Shown here piece after piece: positions 1 to 17,639 of a DNA stretch of 47,945 nt (positions within the stretch are counted from its first letter, which is position 1; every line of letters begins with the position of its first letter). A program made the position numbers and the translations under genes. The notes beneath the pieces were generated by a model, which searched no databases, was not told where the DNA came from, and saw only the letters and a list, made by a program, of their open reading frames with translations. This stretch comes from Mesotaenium endlicherianum (lineage: Eukaryota; Streptophyta; Zygnematophyceae; Zygnematales; Mesotaeniaceae), in the NCBI GenBank assembly GCA_009602735.1, contig WELA01000963.1, positions 199,898 to 247,842 on the forward strand. The letters run 5' to 3'.

Positions 1-968
1 GCCCGCCTGCCTGCTCACCTGCTCTCCTGCTTGCCCGCCGGCCTGCCCCACCTGCGTGCTTGCCCGCCTGCTTGCCTGCCGTCTGTCCCGCCGCATCCCC
101 CCGCCCCGCCCGGGCTCTCCCTCCCCTTCCGTACCATAGAGAATCTGATGTTCTTCCCTTTCTCCACTCCCAAGAATACGATCCAAAAGAGAAATCAGCA
201 ATGCGCGCGCCTCTTCTCCCCCTCCTGCGCATGGCAGTGATAGTCCTACCGCGCGGAGCTTTGCACAAAAACCCTCTGGCCTCCAAGCCCATTTGTTGGA
301 CTGAAAGAGAACGTTGCGCTGGTACTTCCTGGGCGCAAAGGGGGGCGCATTGTAATCATCTTCTTACCCAAAAAATAAACTTTTTCTGCCCTAGAGCCCC
401 ACTCCCTGCTCTGGCCGCCGCTGCTGCTGCTGCTTCTGCTGCTGCCGGTGCATGCGTGGGCAGGCATGAAACTTCTTGTTTCACTAGCAGCAGCAGCAGT
501 AGCCGCAGCTGCCAGGGGGCAAGGTTTCCCTTGGTCGGTTGCCACCACGTAGTGCATGTGCAGAGGCGCGCTTTGAGAGGAGAGTGGCGGCGTCTTCCTT
601 TGAGCTCTGAATCACGCCACTCCCACTCTGTGTGTCGCTCGTCCTCATAGCAGCAGCTCCATCAGCGGCAGCAGCAGACACTCAGTAGGAGCCCGGCGGG
701 CGACACTTGAGCACAAGCACAGTGTCTGCTGCTCCACCCATTTGTCCCCTGGTCACAACCAAGCACTGCTTGCTGCCCCCTCTCTCTCTCGCTCTCTCTC
801 TCCCGGGCACCCATCTCCAGGCCACCTCCCCCCTTCCAGGACCGACCAAAGCGGGCGCAGGGGGCGCGCTGCTCAAAGCGCTTGAGCGTATATAAGCGAG
901 TGACCTTGTGATGTGTGCGTTGGCGTGGTGTGGGTATGGGGGGGAATTGGGGGGGCTGGTGATGACAG
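1..968. repeat. Low-complexity left flank, probably intron of RRP9
   Basis: The first 115 bases are an imperfect CCTG/CCCG tetranucleotide tract. CTG/CAG-type runs follow near 415-445 and 486-505, and a CT-rich run near 780-805. No conserved protein block is seen on either strand. The first RRP9 exon in the window opens mid-protein, so this stretch is most simply the end of an intron longer than 968 bases. G-runs at 940-957 sit just upstream of the acceptor at 966-968. Confidence 0.5.
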
Positions 969-3292
969 GTGGCGGACGAGACGCAGCTGGTGTTTCGCGG
1001 GCACGCGGCGTCCATCGACTGCTGCGCGTTTGTGACGGCCAACGACTTCGTGTCGGGCTCCGAGGACGGCGCCGTGGCGCTGTGGTCCGGCGTGAAGAAG
1101 AAGCCCGTGCACATCTTCCGCGGCGCTCACGGCCCCGCCGCTGCGGCCGCCGCCGCCTCTGCCGCCGCCAAGCACTGCGCGCACCCTTCCCCCCAGCAGC
1201 AGCAGCAGCAGCCTGATGTGCGTACACGCACCTGGCCCCCCAGCCCGCCAGCCTGCCTGCAAGCCTGCGTGCCTCCCTGTCTGTATTTTGCCCCGCATTC
1301 CTGCATGCCTTCCTGTCTGTTTGTGACATGCATGCAGGGGAATGAAGTGTGGGGGGTGTAGGGTCTAGGGGTTTTACGTCGTCACCTGGAGGGAGCCGCT
1401 CTGTGAATCGTACGCTCATGGGCTGGGGTCATCTGTAACGTCAGGCTGGCTGGCGTGCGTGCAGTGCATGCTTGGAGGCTGACTGATGATGTTCGCCAGT
1501 TGGGGCCCGTGCAAGTGGAGGCACGCAGCAGAGAGGAATGAGAGAGAGGAGACGGAAAGAACAACGGGGGGTGCGGGGATAGAAGCAGCCAGGTGGTGCA
1601 TGTGCATCCAGCCTCGTGACTCTCATGGAACGCACCCAGGCCGGCAGTATGTGGGATGCAGGAAGGGACGTGCGGTGGCTGTGTGGCTCCCCTTTGCTGG
1701 ATGGATGCACTCGCTCTCTCGCTCTTTCGATCTCTCTCACACATTGCAGTGCTACTTGAGTGGGTTGTGTGAGTGAGTGGCTGACAGGGAAGCAGAGAGT
1801 GGGGTTGGGGGGGGGGAATGTTGGGAGCGAGTGTGCGGGGAGCAGGAGCACGAGGAAACTGAGGATGAGGATGAGGAGGAGGAGCGGCCAACAGAGTCCA
1901 AGAGCACGCTCGACGAAGGTGTGTGTTTGTGTGTGTGAGTGGCCGTGTGTGCGCGCCATTAGTGCATGGCGTAGGCAGCGGTAATGGCTGCTGGGCTGAG
2001 CCAGAGAGAGATGCTTGTGCAGATGTCAGCTGCCGTCATGTGCTGGGCCTGCCACTGAGGGGCGTCGCCTGGGTTCTCTGGTGCCTTCACCCTCCTTGCA
2101 CGGTTGCGTGGGGCCCGCTTGCCCGAGGGAGCGCACACGTGATTGCATTCTACCTCCCATCTTGACTCCGCAACGATTTCTGTTGTCCCAGAGCCACCGG
2201 CAATGCGTCTCAGTGGGATGAGCACCCGTGATCCGGCCAGCCGTCTCATGCGGTGTTCTGTGCGTCTGCGCGTGCTTGTGTGTGTGTGTATGTGTGCGGG
2301 CGCGTGTGCCCGGGCTTGGGCGTGGGCGTGGGAGCGTGTGCAGGCGGTCATGCGGCTGCAACAGCAGCAGCAGCCAACGGCCATGCAGAAGCCAGTCGTC
2401 TGAGTGCGCCCCTGATGGGGGGCGAGGGAGGGGCGGCAGAGGGATGGGTCGGCTCCGTGGCCGTGTGCCGAGGGAGCGACCTGGCAGCCAGTGGCGCGGG
2501 CGACGGGTACGTGCGGCTGTGGGGCTGCGGGGGCGAGCCCCGGCGCCTGAGGCCGCTGCACAGCCTCCCTGTTGTGAGTCTCTGCTCCCCCGTCTCCTTG
2601 GCTTTGAACCTGCCTGCGTGTCGGTCGTTGCCCGTCAACGAGGGCAACCAAGCATCTTAACTCCTCGTTGGTCCAGCTGGCAGTACGCCCGTGTGATGCC
2701 TCTAGGCTCCTTGTTGATCCTGACCCAGATCTGCATGAGGGGTGCCTCACCTCGTACTGCATGCATGCAGGTACGCATACGTTGATGCAAGTGTACCTCC
2801 AACTTGCATGGAGCTAGTCATGATGCTCTGTGGGCTATTTGCGGGCGCTAGTGTAGAGGCCTTCACGCAGCTCTGGGGGGTTGACACTGCGCCGCGTGGC
2901 TTGTTTGTGCAGAGGGGGTTTGTGAACGGCCTAGCGCTGGCGCACAGCGGGCGGTTCCTCATTGCCGGCACCGGACAGGTGGGCAGCCGGACAGCCTCGC
3001 TGCTTGCCTCTCTCCTGCTTGTCAAATCTCGTTGCCTCCTGCAGCAGTACCTTTGCTCTGCTCCGTCATGACCTGCTTATGTAACCCGGCACCTCTTTAT
3101 GTCGGCTTGAAAGTCAGCACATGCGTCTCAGCGGACTCAGACTTACATGGGCTACAGCATGTTGGCGGAGCTCTCAACTGATGCTCGCGGACACGTTGTG
3201 GCGTGCAGGAGCCTCGATTGGGGCGCTGGGGCCGGATATCCGAAGCGCGGAATGGCGTCATCATGCACCCCATTTCGCTACGAGACGACTAG
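969..3292 (+). CDS. RRP9: RRP9 / U3-55K, U3 snoRNP WD40 protein (3' part, four exons)
   Basis: WD40 protein of the U3 small nucleolar ribonucleoprotein, which acts in 18S rRNA processing in the nucleolus. The inferred exons are 969-1221, 2344-2573, 2913-2978 and 3209-3292; they sum to 633 bases (210 residues plus stop) with matching phases. Seen in order: VADETQLVFRGH with a blade ending SGSEDGAVALW; an Ala/His/Gln-rich insertion; WVGSVAVCRGSDLAASGAGDG with VRLW; RGFVNGLALAHSGRFLIAGTGQ; and the tail EPRLGRWGRISEARNGV ending at tag 3290-3292. The EPRLGRW block after GVGQ/GTGQ is typical of RRP9 and separates it from other WD40 proteins. The N-terminal blades lie left of the window. The donor near 1222 and the acceptor at 2341-2343 are the least certain because the sequence there is low complexity. 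The last three exons are well supported. Confidence 0.88.
1195..1213 (+). repeat. CAG repeat encoding a short polyGln in RRP9
   Basis: Six to seven CAG codons follow an Ala-rich stretch inside the first RRP9 exon of the window. They give a Gln run in the loop between two WD40 blades. Confidence 0.7.
1222..2343 (+). other. RRP9 intron rich in GT and CCTG-like repeats
   Basis: The intron inferred between the first two RRP9 exons contains CCTG-like repeats (1235-1330), short TG runs (1918-1942, 2277-2292) and G-rich sequence before the acceptor. No coding block is recognised. Confidence 0.5.
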
Positions 3293-4263
3293 CCTCTGCT
3301 TCTTGCGGGATAGCACTCACCTCGATGCTGCGTAGGCTGCCCTAGATAAGCAATGGGATTTTAGTGCTGCACTTGCAGTCCAGCCAGCACTGTCTGTGCT
3401 GGCCAGGATTGTTAGGTACCATGCATGCTTGCTTGTTTCATCGAGGTCATGTCCTGGAATGGGGTACTTGTATTCCTTGCAGCAAATAGATTAGCAAAGG
3501 TGCTGTTCTCACTTGCAGAAGGGCATGATGTTGAATGAGCACCTTGTGGGCAATATTAGAAAGGTTGACATGCGCGTACATGTATCACCTCGTGCGCTAC
3601 AATTTTTACAACTCACAAGCCTGATCGACCATATGTGGTGCATGTGACTGGTCCACTCACAGAATCTGCGAGGGAATGTACTTTTTAATCTACCCTTGTA
3701 ACATGTTGGAGCCATACGCTAGCTGCCCCCTGCTCCTGTGACGAGATATCTGGGCCATATGTTTTGATTGCATGTTCAAGGTATAAGTCCTTTAAGGTGC
3801 TGTACTAGCATGAATACCACTCTGATGGTGGGCTCTAACTTCGATACTTGGTGTCCATATAGTATTGTTTTTTTTTTGAAGAAGTGACAACTTTCTTCAG
3901 AAATAGGAATATAAAAATAATTGCCCGCTTTATTAAAACAACGACTTTTGATAGAAGGATAAATTATTTTCACGATATTAATGGTCAAGATATGGTTGAA
4001 GACTATCCATGTGCCAAACCCGGATCAATGTGCTTGTGCATCATCGAAGGTTCGATTTGGCAGCCCTCCAGCCATGCCAAACTCAAAGGTGCCAAACTTG
4101 CTTCCACTCTAATAAGTAGAGTGAGTAGGCTAGCCACACCATGCTATCAGCCACAACAAGTAGAGAGACTAGGCTGACGACACCACTTGAGGTGCGCAGG
4201 GGAAAGTCACACGCATGCGATTTTCCAACTCACAGACTAGGAAAGCCGGGCACATCCGGGGAA
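3293..4263. other. Convergent intergenic region between RRP9 and pirin
   Basis: The 971 bases between two converging stop codons are AT-richer than the RRP9 exons and hold a T-run at 3868-3877. No exon-like block with flanking splice sites is seen. Both 3' UTRs are expected here, but no poly(A) signal was pinned down. Confidence 0.5.
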
Positions 4264-4690
4264 CTAGTAGCGCGTCTTGACGCCCGGCAGCGTGCTGCCC
4301 GCAGACTTCCACCCGACGGCCTTCTCGAACCCGTTCTTGCCGTACTGGTAGTCCTGCATGGCCTGGCTGAGCTCCTCGCGCGTGTTCATCACAAAGGGCC
4401 CGTACTGCGCCACGGGCTCGTTCAGGGGCTGCCCGCAGATGAGCATGAAGCGGCACTCCTCGCCCGAGTGGTTCCACACGCTCAGCCCGTCGCCCGGGCC
4501 CAGCTCCACTGTGCAGTGGGCCTGCACCTCGGGGTCGTCTCTCGCACCAAACGTGGCCTTGCCCTTGAGAGTGTAAGCGAAGCCGTTCCACCCCTCCGGG
4601 ATCGGCTGGTGCATCTCCGAGCCGCTCTGCCGTCGTCGCGAATGCGGCCACACACGACGCACACCCGAACGCGCGCACACACGCACACGA

Positions 4691-4724
<34 letters not shown>

Positions 4725-6512
4725 ACGGACACACACACACGCACACATACATCGAGAGGGAGGTATGGTGAGGCTCAGCTCTCGCAGGCAGCTGGCGCTC
4801 CGCCAGCGACACGCCTGCATGGGCAGCTCACACCAGACAGGAAGAAACTCACGCTGCCAATCTCTCCGTATTAGAAAAGTGAAATGCGCATTTCAGTCCC
4901 CCAGACGCAGCAGATAGTTGGCAGAGAGCTGTGCGCGAGGCTGCGCCAGCAGCATGGCTCCCGTGCTGCATGCACGTCGCCCCAACACAGCGCAGTGCAC
5001 ACACGGGCACTCCAGGGATGGGCCAGTGGAGCAGCAGCAGCAGCAGCACCTGCATGGTGAAGTCGAGGAACATGGTGGGCGTGCGCGTGTAGATGGGCGA
5101 CGTGGTCCCCATGGATGTGCCTGCGATCACGCGCACCTTCACGCCGTCCTTCTCCACCTCCGGGATCTCCGAGCTCGACAGCTCCTGGTACGCAGGAGGG
5201 ACCCTGAGAGAAGGGCGAAAGCGAATTGGGGGGGCGAGAGGAAGAGAGGTCAATATGAGATAGGACAGAGAGAGCACGATCATGCAGAGAATGGGCTCGC
5301 CTGTTTCCTGAGCGGGATACAAGCTCGGAAGAAGGTGAGACTCCGAGTGTGTGGGACAAGCGCATCATAGTTGCCATCCCCTACTGCTGATTAAGGGCCC
5401 CTTTGCCGTATGGTGCGGCAGCAAGCAGAGACATTGCGTTTGCAGAGAGCATCTCCTGTGTGAGCGGAAGTGTCCGAGAGTAGACAGCACTCCTTACATC
5501 TTGTCCTTAGCCGACAAGTTGACCCAGAGCTGGAGAGCGTGGTTCTCGTCGAACGTCGCCGGCAGTCCGTTGTGCAGCATGCCCCTGCCAGCTGTCATCC
5601 ACTGCACCCGCCAGCCAGCAACACCCCCCGACATCAATGAGGCCTCACATGACTTTCTTTCGCAGCAGAGGGTGGCCGCACTGTGTGAAGGGGAAAGGAC
5701 CAAGAAGCCGCAGCATGCAGCCATGTGGCATCACAAGGGCTGCTTGCCAGTAGCCTCCGCGCAGCTCTCACAGAGATGTTGGTCCTCGTTTTTTTGTAGC
5801 CGTAACAACTGGCTTCCACTTCTCACGCGTGCTGTCACAAAAGCATTGCAAACTTGTTGGCCCCAGAGTCCATCGGGAAGGCGCCGGCACAGAGGAAACT
5901 GGCATGCAGCGTGGCGGCATGCGCGACATCGTGGTGCGTGAAGAGAAGGAAGGCAGCTAGGCCTCCACAACGATGCTGTCGTGGATGGGCGGAATGCAAG
6001 TCAGCGTGATGAGGCCTGCATGCCGCCCTGCCCTTCCTCGTCTGCAATTGAGACAGCACTGCCGATTCCAAACTGCCTCTGGGGCCCTTGTCCAAGCAGA
6101 GGAAGGTTGTCATTTACATGTAAGTAGTCGAGGCCGGCTTCCCAATACAAACTGACACTCTGCTGCAGACCGAGGCATGATGGAGGCCACATATGCAAGA
6201 GCTGCTGCAGCCTGGCGAAAGAAGCTGCAGCCCCAGCCAGGCGATTCTACTACTGCTGGGTAGTACAACCACCAAGACACTCTTTCTTGTCACAGCATAC
6301 TGAGGCTGATGGACAGTCCCCTCTCAACTGCAGCTGCTGCTGCTGCCACTTCCGCGTGACTAACGCCTATCATCAGCTGTCCCAGCCCACTAGCTTCTAA
6401 TGGCAAGTCTCTCATATTTCTGCAACTCTAGAGTGTCTGTGCGTGCGCGTGTGTGCATGTGTGTGTGTGTGTGTGTGAGTTGCCTGTGCCTGCGTGCCTG
6501 TGCCTGTGCCTC

Positions 6513-6544
<32 letters not shown>

Positions 6545-8738
6545 CCTGTGCACGCACGCGTGTGCAATGTACCAGTGAGCTAGCATATGCTGACATTGCG
6601 TAGGCGTGCCCTTGTGCCCGTGTGGGCATGAGCGAGAGAGCAGGCGAGCAGCAGGTACCTGAAGATCGCCGGCTTTGATGACACCTCTGTTGCCCAAAAA
6701 GTCCTCGTGCGACATGGCCCCCTGGAGGAGGAGGGAAAGCAACCACATCACGGCTTCAGCTCCTGTTCCTGGGCCCGGGTGTGGGCGTAGCAAGCACAAG
6801 GAGACACCTCTGCCGCACGGCTAGCTGCGCTGCTCGACTCTCGCCCGAAAGTTATCCATCTCCCCGTTCCAAAACACAAACTCAATGCGCTGGCAGAGAA
6901 GCGGCTAAAGAAAGTCCAGGGATGGCTCAGGCGAGCAGGCAGTGAGAGCTGCTTCCACGAAAGCAGACCACTTTCCACGTAATTTGAACTGCTCCGACTG
7001 CATATGAAAGGCTGCAATCAACCGACTGGCAGAAGATCAAGCACAAGCTTCCCCCAACACCTGTCAGGATGCATTGCAAACGATTGCATGAGCTGAATCA
7101 TTCATTCAGCACACGTAAAATGCTGATCGAATGATCCTCTCACCTCGAGCACATATGTGACAGTCTCGAAGCCTGCTTCCATCCAACCCAGCCCAAAGCA
7201 GCACAGCAGACAGCTGCCCAGCTCTTTCAGCAGACGCTACGAGGAGACGAAGCTGAAAAGCCTGATTGAGTTCTCAGCCGTCTGCAGCCACTCGTTGTGC
7301 CCCAACACCCCCCAGGCATGATCCAAGCCAGATACATCTCCAGGAGTTGCTCTCGGGACCACCAGGCACACTCTGAGCCATTGAGCCATTTCAGTGGGTT
7401 CACATGCATGCTATCAGCAAGGTGCTGCCAGGTCTAAAGGGTGGCTTCACTTCACAGCAAGGGTACGCTCTGAGCAGGTGCCAACCAGGGCCCAAAGTTT
7501 GCCAGTCTCGTCATTGATTGCTGCAGTATACTAGTGTTGCTGCTATGATGGACTTTCTATACCTGTAATTCAGCCCATGCAGGAGTTGATAAAAACTGAG
7601 GTTGCATGGAACACCCTGGGCGAGAAAAAACAGCAAATTACCTCTGTGAGGGTGGTCAGGAAATCCAGCAGGAGGCTTCACTGAGCAACACGCCAACACA
7701 CCAGCAGCAGGAGTCAATACAGCAATGCTATCGGAACTTTTGAGCATCCCAATTTGGTACTGCTGTTCACAAAAAGCTACAGTGCAACCAATCATCCAGA
7801 AATTGGCTCCTCAGAAAGAGGAAGAATGATACCGCTGATTGTTAAGAGGAATGTACGCAGAAACAGTTGTTGTGATAGGAGAAACAGTTGTTGTCGTAGT
7901 GTTTTCTGCTCACATGTCCTTGGCTCAGAGACATAGCCGATGGACTATCAATCATAAGTTTCCACAGCATTATACACTATGTCCTGATACCTCTCAAATC
8001 ACTCGAGTACGCAAGCGAGCACTCGATTACCTCCATTAAAGGAGTATAGACTGGTCCAAACGATCACTCAATCACATTGTGTAGAATGATAGCAGCAGTC
8101 AAACTTGCAGACTGACACTATTGTATAACTTGACACTGATCTGGCCCGTTCTGAGACGAGAATGAAGTGCACGACTCCCTGCATATTTCTCTAAATGCTC
8201 ACCTCGTGCCTCATCAAGCATGAGGAAAGGATCCAAATTTCGCATCTCCGGCCTGCAGGCAGATATAAAATATGCTCATTCAGCAGCCAGGAGTATCCGA
8301 CTCGAACCAAGCGATCAAGTAAGCTATCCACCTCCATGACGCCAGAGGAGTGCATTAACCCAACGTCAAAACTACAGAAGGGACACCACTGTTAACAGAT
8401 ACAAGGGGCAAAATGTGCTACCTGCCGATACTCCGCCATACGCGAACTCCTTCCCCTTCACCCTGCTCTCTGGATGGAAGCTTTCGAAGGACGGGTCTAG
8501 GCTTCTTAAATGTTATACTTGTTCCATTAGCCGTGGAGGTTGCTTCTGAACTCATGTTGCGAATTTGGTTTTGTACACTTTTGCTGGCACGGACTACTGC
8601 AGAGGGCTTTAAAGTGCGATAAAAGAAAACAGCAGTAGGAGCTATGGCGAACATGAGGGCGATAAGTACGAGGTACTGTGCCCAATGCTCTTGCTGTCTG
8701 ACACCCTTCCGCTTCCCTTTTTGTTTATTCACGGCCAT
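4264..8738 (-). CDS. Pirin-family cupin protein with N-terminal hydrophobic segment (eight exons)
   Basis: Bicupin of the pirin family, which bind iron and act as nuclear cofactors or quercetinase-like enzymes. Exons 5' to 3' on the minus strand: 8738-8422, 8252-8203, 7680-7642, 7172-7144, 6721-6659, 5601-5498, 5203-5050 and 4626-4264. They total 1119 bases (372 residues plus stop) and all phases match. Key blocks: [83 protein letters not shown], the Pirin_C block [19 protein letters not shown] and the tail [15 protein letters not shown]. The metal ligands His132, His134 and His176 are present, but the expected Glu is Gly178. Residues about 20-43 form a hydrophobic helix after a basic N-terminus. 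Met62 (ATG at 8553-8555) would give a soluble protein of usual pirin length. I chose the first ATG (8736-8738, A at -3, G at +4). Confidence 0.9.
4678..4746. repeat. (AC/GT)n microsatellite in last pirin intron
   Basis: A nearly pure dinucleotide tract, (GT)n on the transcript strand, lies about 50 bases upstream of the last pirin acceptor. Confidence 0.9.
6432..6545. repeat. Two (GT/AC)n microsatellites in a pirin intron
   Basis: Two GT tracts on the plus strand (about 6450-6478 and 6519-6544) flank a TGCC/TGTGCC-rich spacer within the 1057-base intron between pirin exons 5 and 6. Confidence 0.9.
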
Positions 8739-10039
8739 GTTGACGAACTGCACCCCTCTTTATTACTTTATGGGTGCGAGCTTCGAAGTACCACCGGCAT
8801 CATTTTACATTGACGTGATCACTCGAAGCTCTGTTGACGCCTGGTTGACGCCGCGAGTTCCTTTGCTCAGCTATGAGTCCTCCACTGCGAATAAACGTAC
8901 TGTGCTGTACTGTGCAGCGAATTTGCAGAAACATCACTCAGTAAATTCTTGGTCTGTATAAATTTTGTGTAAGTGAATATGTGGAGTGATACAATGTGAA
9001 TGGTCAGCTCTCTCGAGGCCCTCTAGGTAAAAGATACACCATATTACCACATATTATCGTGAATTCAAAGACGCGCGTCCGACTTCGGGGTCATGTTGAT
9101 TTTGGCGCAACATTCTGATGCAATAAAGGGGCTAGCTAATTCATTTTGTTCTTGCCTACTTCAAATACGGCGTTACTTTCACCTTCTTCTCAGAAATATC
9201 GTGGAGCAGATAGAGTGCGCCCATCAGCGCCCATGCTTACTATTGCTCACGTGAACTTCGTACTTTTGTCCGTTGCCTACCACTGCCAGACTCGTCAGTG
9301 GTCCCTGGCACCTGCCCTGTCCGGCTCCGGATTGCGCTCGGACCTGCCCGGACCAAGCCCACAAACTGCAAGCACATCAAGAGCGCGGGAGTCGGTGCGA
9401 CACAGGACGCGATCGACGAAGAATCCAGGGGCCGGGTCAAGTCAAAAAAGGTCAAAGCACTCCTGTATCCCCCGCGCTGTTGAAGAACAGCGTATATACC
9501 GCCACGTATACAAAACAGCAGCAGGAAGCGTCCCCAGCGTCAGCCCTGGTAGGCGAACTTCGAGCGTACTGACTGGTCCTGACCTGCTTTGACACCGTAC
9601 GACCGACAGGCGATTCTTGAATCTTGTATCAGTGAGCTACCGACATACAACCTAACACTTGACAACAGGATTCTAGGTCTTTCACTAAAGTACAAGCATA
9701 AGGACTTAAGCCACGAATCCTGAAGACAATAGTATGGTAACAAGAACTCTTGAACATAACATACCACAAAGACAATGGATAGAAGCTCTGACCCAAGCAG
9801 CATTTAATGGACTACACAACTATAATAGCTGGAAAATAAGGGATGGGCCGAGATGTTAGGTGCACAATCGTCACGAAATCAATCAGCACTTTGATTAGCT
9901 CCAAAAGCATGTATATAATATATCCAAAAGTGCCATTCTCAGATATTTTGGGTTCCCTACAAATCTGTAACCTGTCTACTTTTTCAAGGCGGATATAAAA
10001 GAAAGGATTTCCTTCCTCTCGCTGGTGATACTGGCTTGT
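8739..10039. other. Intergenic region: pirin 5' flank and CUL1 3' flank
   Basis: The 1301 bases lie between the pirin start and the CUL1 stop, both genes being on the minus strand. Positions 9270-9480 are GC-richer and open in several frames, but no frame shows a family motif or a clear splice context. The rest is AT-rich. The pirin promoter is expected here, but no certain TATA box was found. Confidence 0.4.
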
Positions 10040-16476
<6,437 letters not shown>

Positions 16477-17639
16477 CTTGAAAACTACAACTGTACTGTT
16501 ACGAAGGTTGTCGCTGTAAGCTGTATTTGTTTGAACTACCACCCTAAGGAGGACACAGTTACTGCATGTCACCGTCACATACACCTACTCCTACTTGGAA
16601 CTAGAAAGCATGCGTACTCATAAGGCACCTCCCCCACACCTTTATATAAAGCACCTGTGTCAACTTCCAAGACAATTATAGACAGCACTTCCAAGTCTGG
16701 AGTGTAGAAGCTATTAGTTGTTCGCCCGACCTCTGCGTACCGACCGTTTCCTCAGTCTGCTGCCATCCATTACGAAAGATTGGGACAGGAAGTCATGCAT
16801 TCCCCTTATATTTTGACCTTAAATTAAATTCATCAGTCTGTACCGCTTCTTTTCCCCTGCCAGCAGGGGTAATTTCCCCACTACCATTTGACGCCTTCGT
16901 GGCGACGTTGAATGACTTCACAATTGGCGATGGTGGGTGAGCACGACGCACCCATGCACACCCATGCTCCCAACATGCCCCCAACATGTTCGCTAAAGAT
17001 GCCGTCTATAAAAAAATGGAAACATATATCTACCAAAATTCAATCAACTTCAACCCAATTCAACTCAATTCAACTCAATTCGACTCAATTCAAATGTGCC
17101 ACGATTCAACCCCATCAAACATACTCTAACCGAAGTCCGCAATAAGCTGTAATAAGTGGTAATAAAGCCCTCTTTGGCCAGCCTTGGGCTCTCTTAAGCC
17201 AAAGGCCAAAGGCTAATGACGCCATTGCGATATTTCAGGTCATTTCAAATCAAGCAAAATCTATATAAATATGAAAAAATGCAGCGGTAAATCACATGAA
17301 TGAGCATTGCATGCCAAATGGCGCAGAATTGCGTCGTCGTGTACAGCGAAGCACACCGGAGAAACGAGCAGCAGCGATTGGCAGTTGCAAGCAGCAACAC
17401 CTGCGAGCCTGCGACTATGTATCTATTTTCTGCGACCACTAGCTGACAAATGGCAAACAAACACCATGTTGGCATATAAGAAGGGGCTTCATTAAAACTC
17501 ACTCCAATGATTGCAACTTAGGCGACAGAGTGGTGCATGTTACGACCCTGCTGAGCTACAAAGTTTGCTTTTAACTAATGTTACTACTTCACGGTAATCT
17601 GATTTCAGCTGCGAGAATCAATTACGGAAACCAGGAAAC
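16477..17639. promoter_or_regulatory. Divergent intergenic region between CUL1 and xylose isomerase
   Basis: The 1163 bases lie between two start codons pointing apart, so both promoters are expected here. The AT palindrome ttatataa at 16642-16649 is a possible TATA element about 170 bases upstream of the CUL1 ATG. On the xylose isomerase side there are tatataaat-like words near 17260-17270. A short tandem repeat lies at 17038-17094. Boundaries are inferred from the coding starts only. Confidence 0.45.
17038..17094. repeat. Short tandem repeat of a caactcaatt-type 10-mer
   Basis: About five imperfect copies of a 10-base unit (caacTCAATT, variants CCAATT and GACTCAATT) stand in tandem between the CUL1 and xylose isomerase starts. 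Confidence 0.85.

Noticed and set aside
60..650. Long open frame at the left edge
   Set aside because: Composition follows repeats (CTG, CCTG). It has no domain and overlaps equally open frames on the other strand.
1382..2762. Several long frames on the minus strand across the RRP9 intron
   Set aside because: They are rich in His, Thr, Pro and Ser from GT/CA repeats, and one of them runs opposite a homology-supported RRP9 exon.
4169..4744. Overlapping frames encoding Val/Cys-rich repeats near the last pirin exon
   Set aside because: They are readings of the GT microsatellite; the real coding frame is fixed by the Pirin_C motifs.
9146..9592. Open reading frame of 148 codons on the plus strand in the pirin 5' flank
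   Set aside because: Several frames are open at once because of local GC content. None shows a motif, and the best-looking frame (ending at 9483) has no splice context or known relative.
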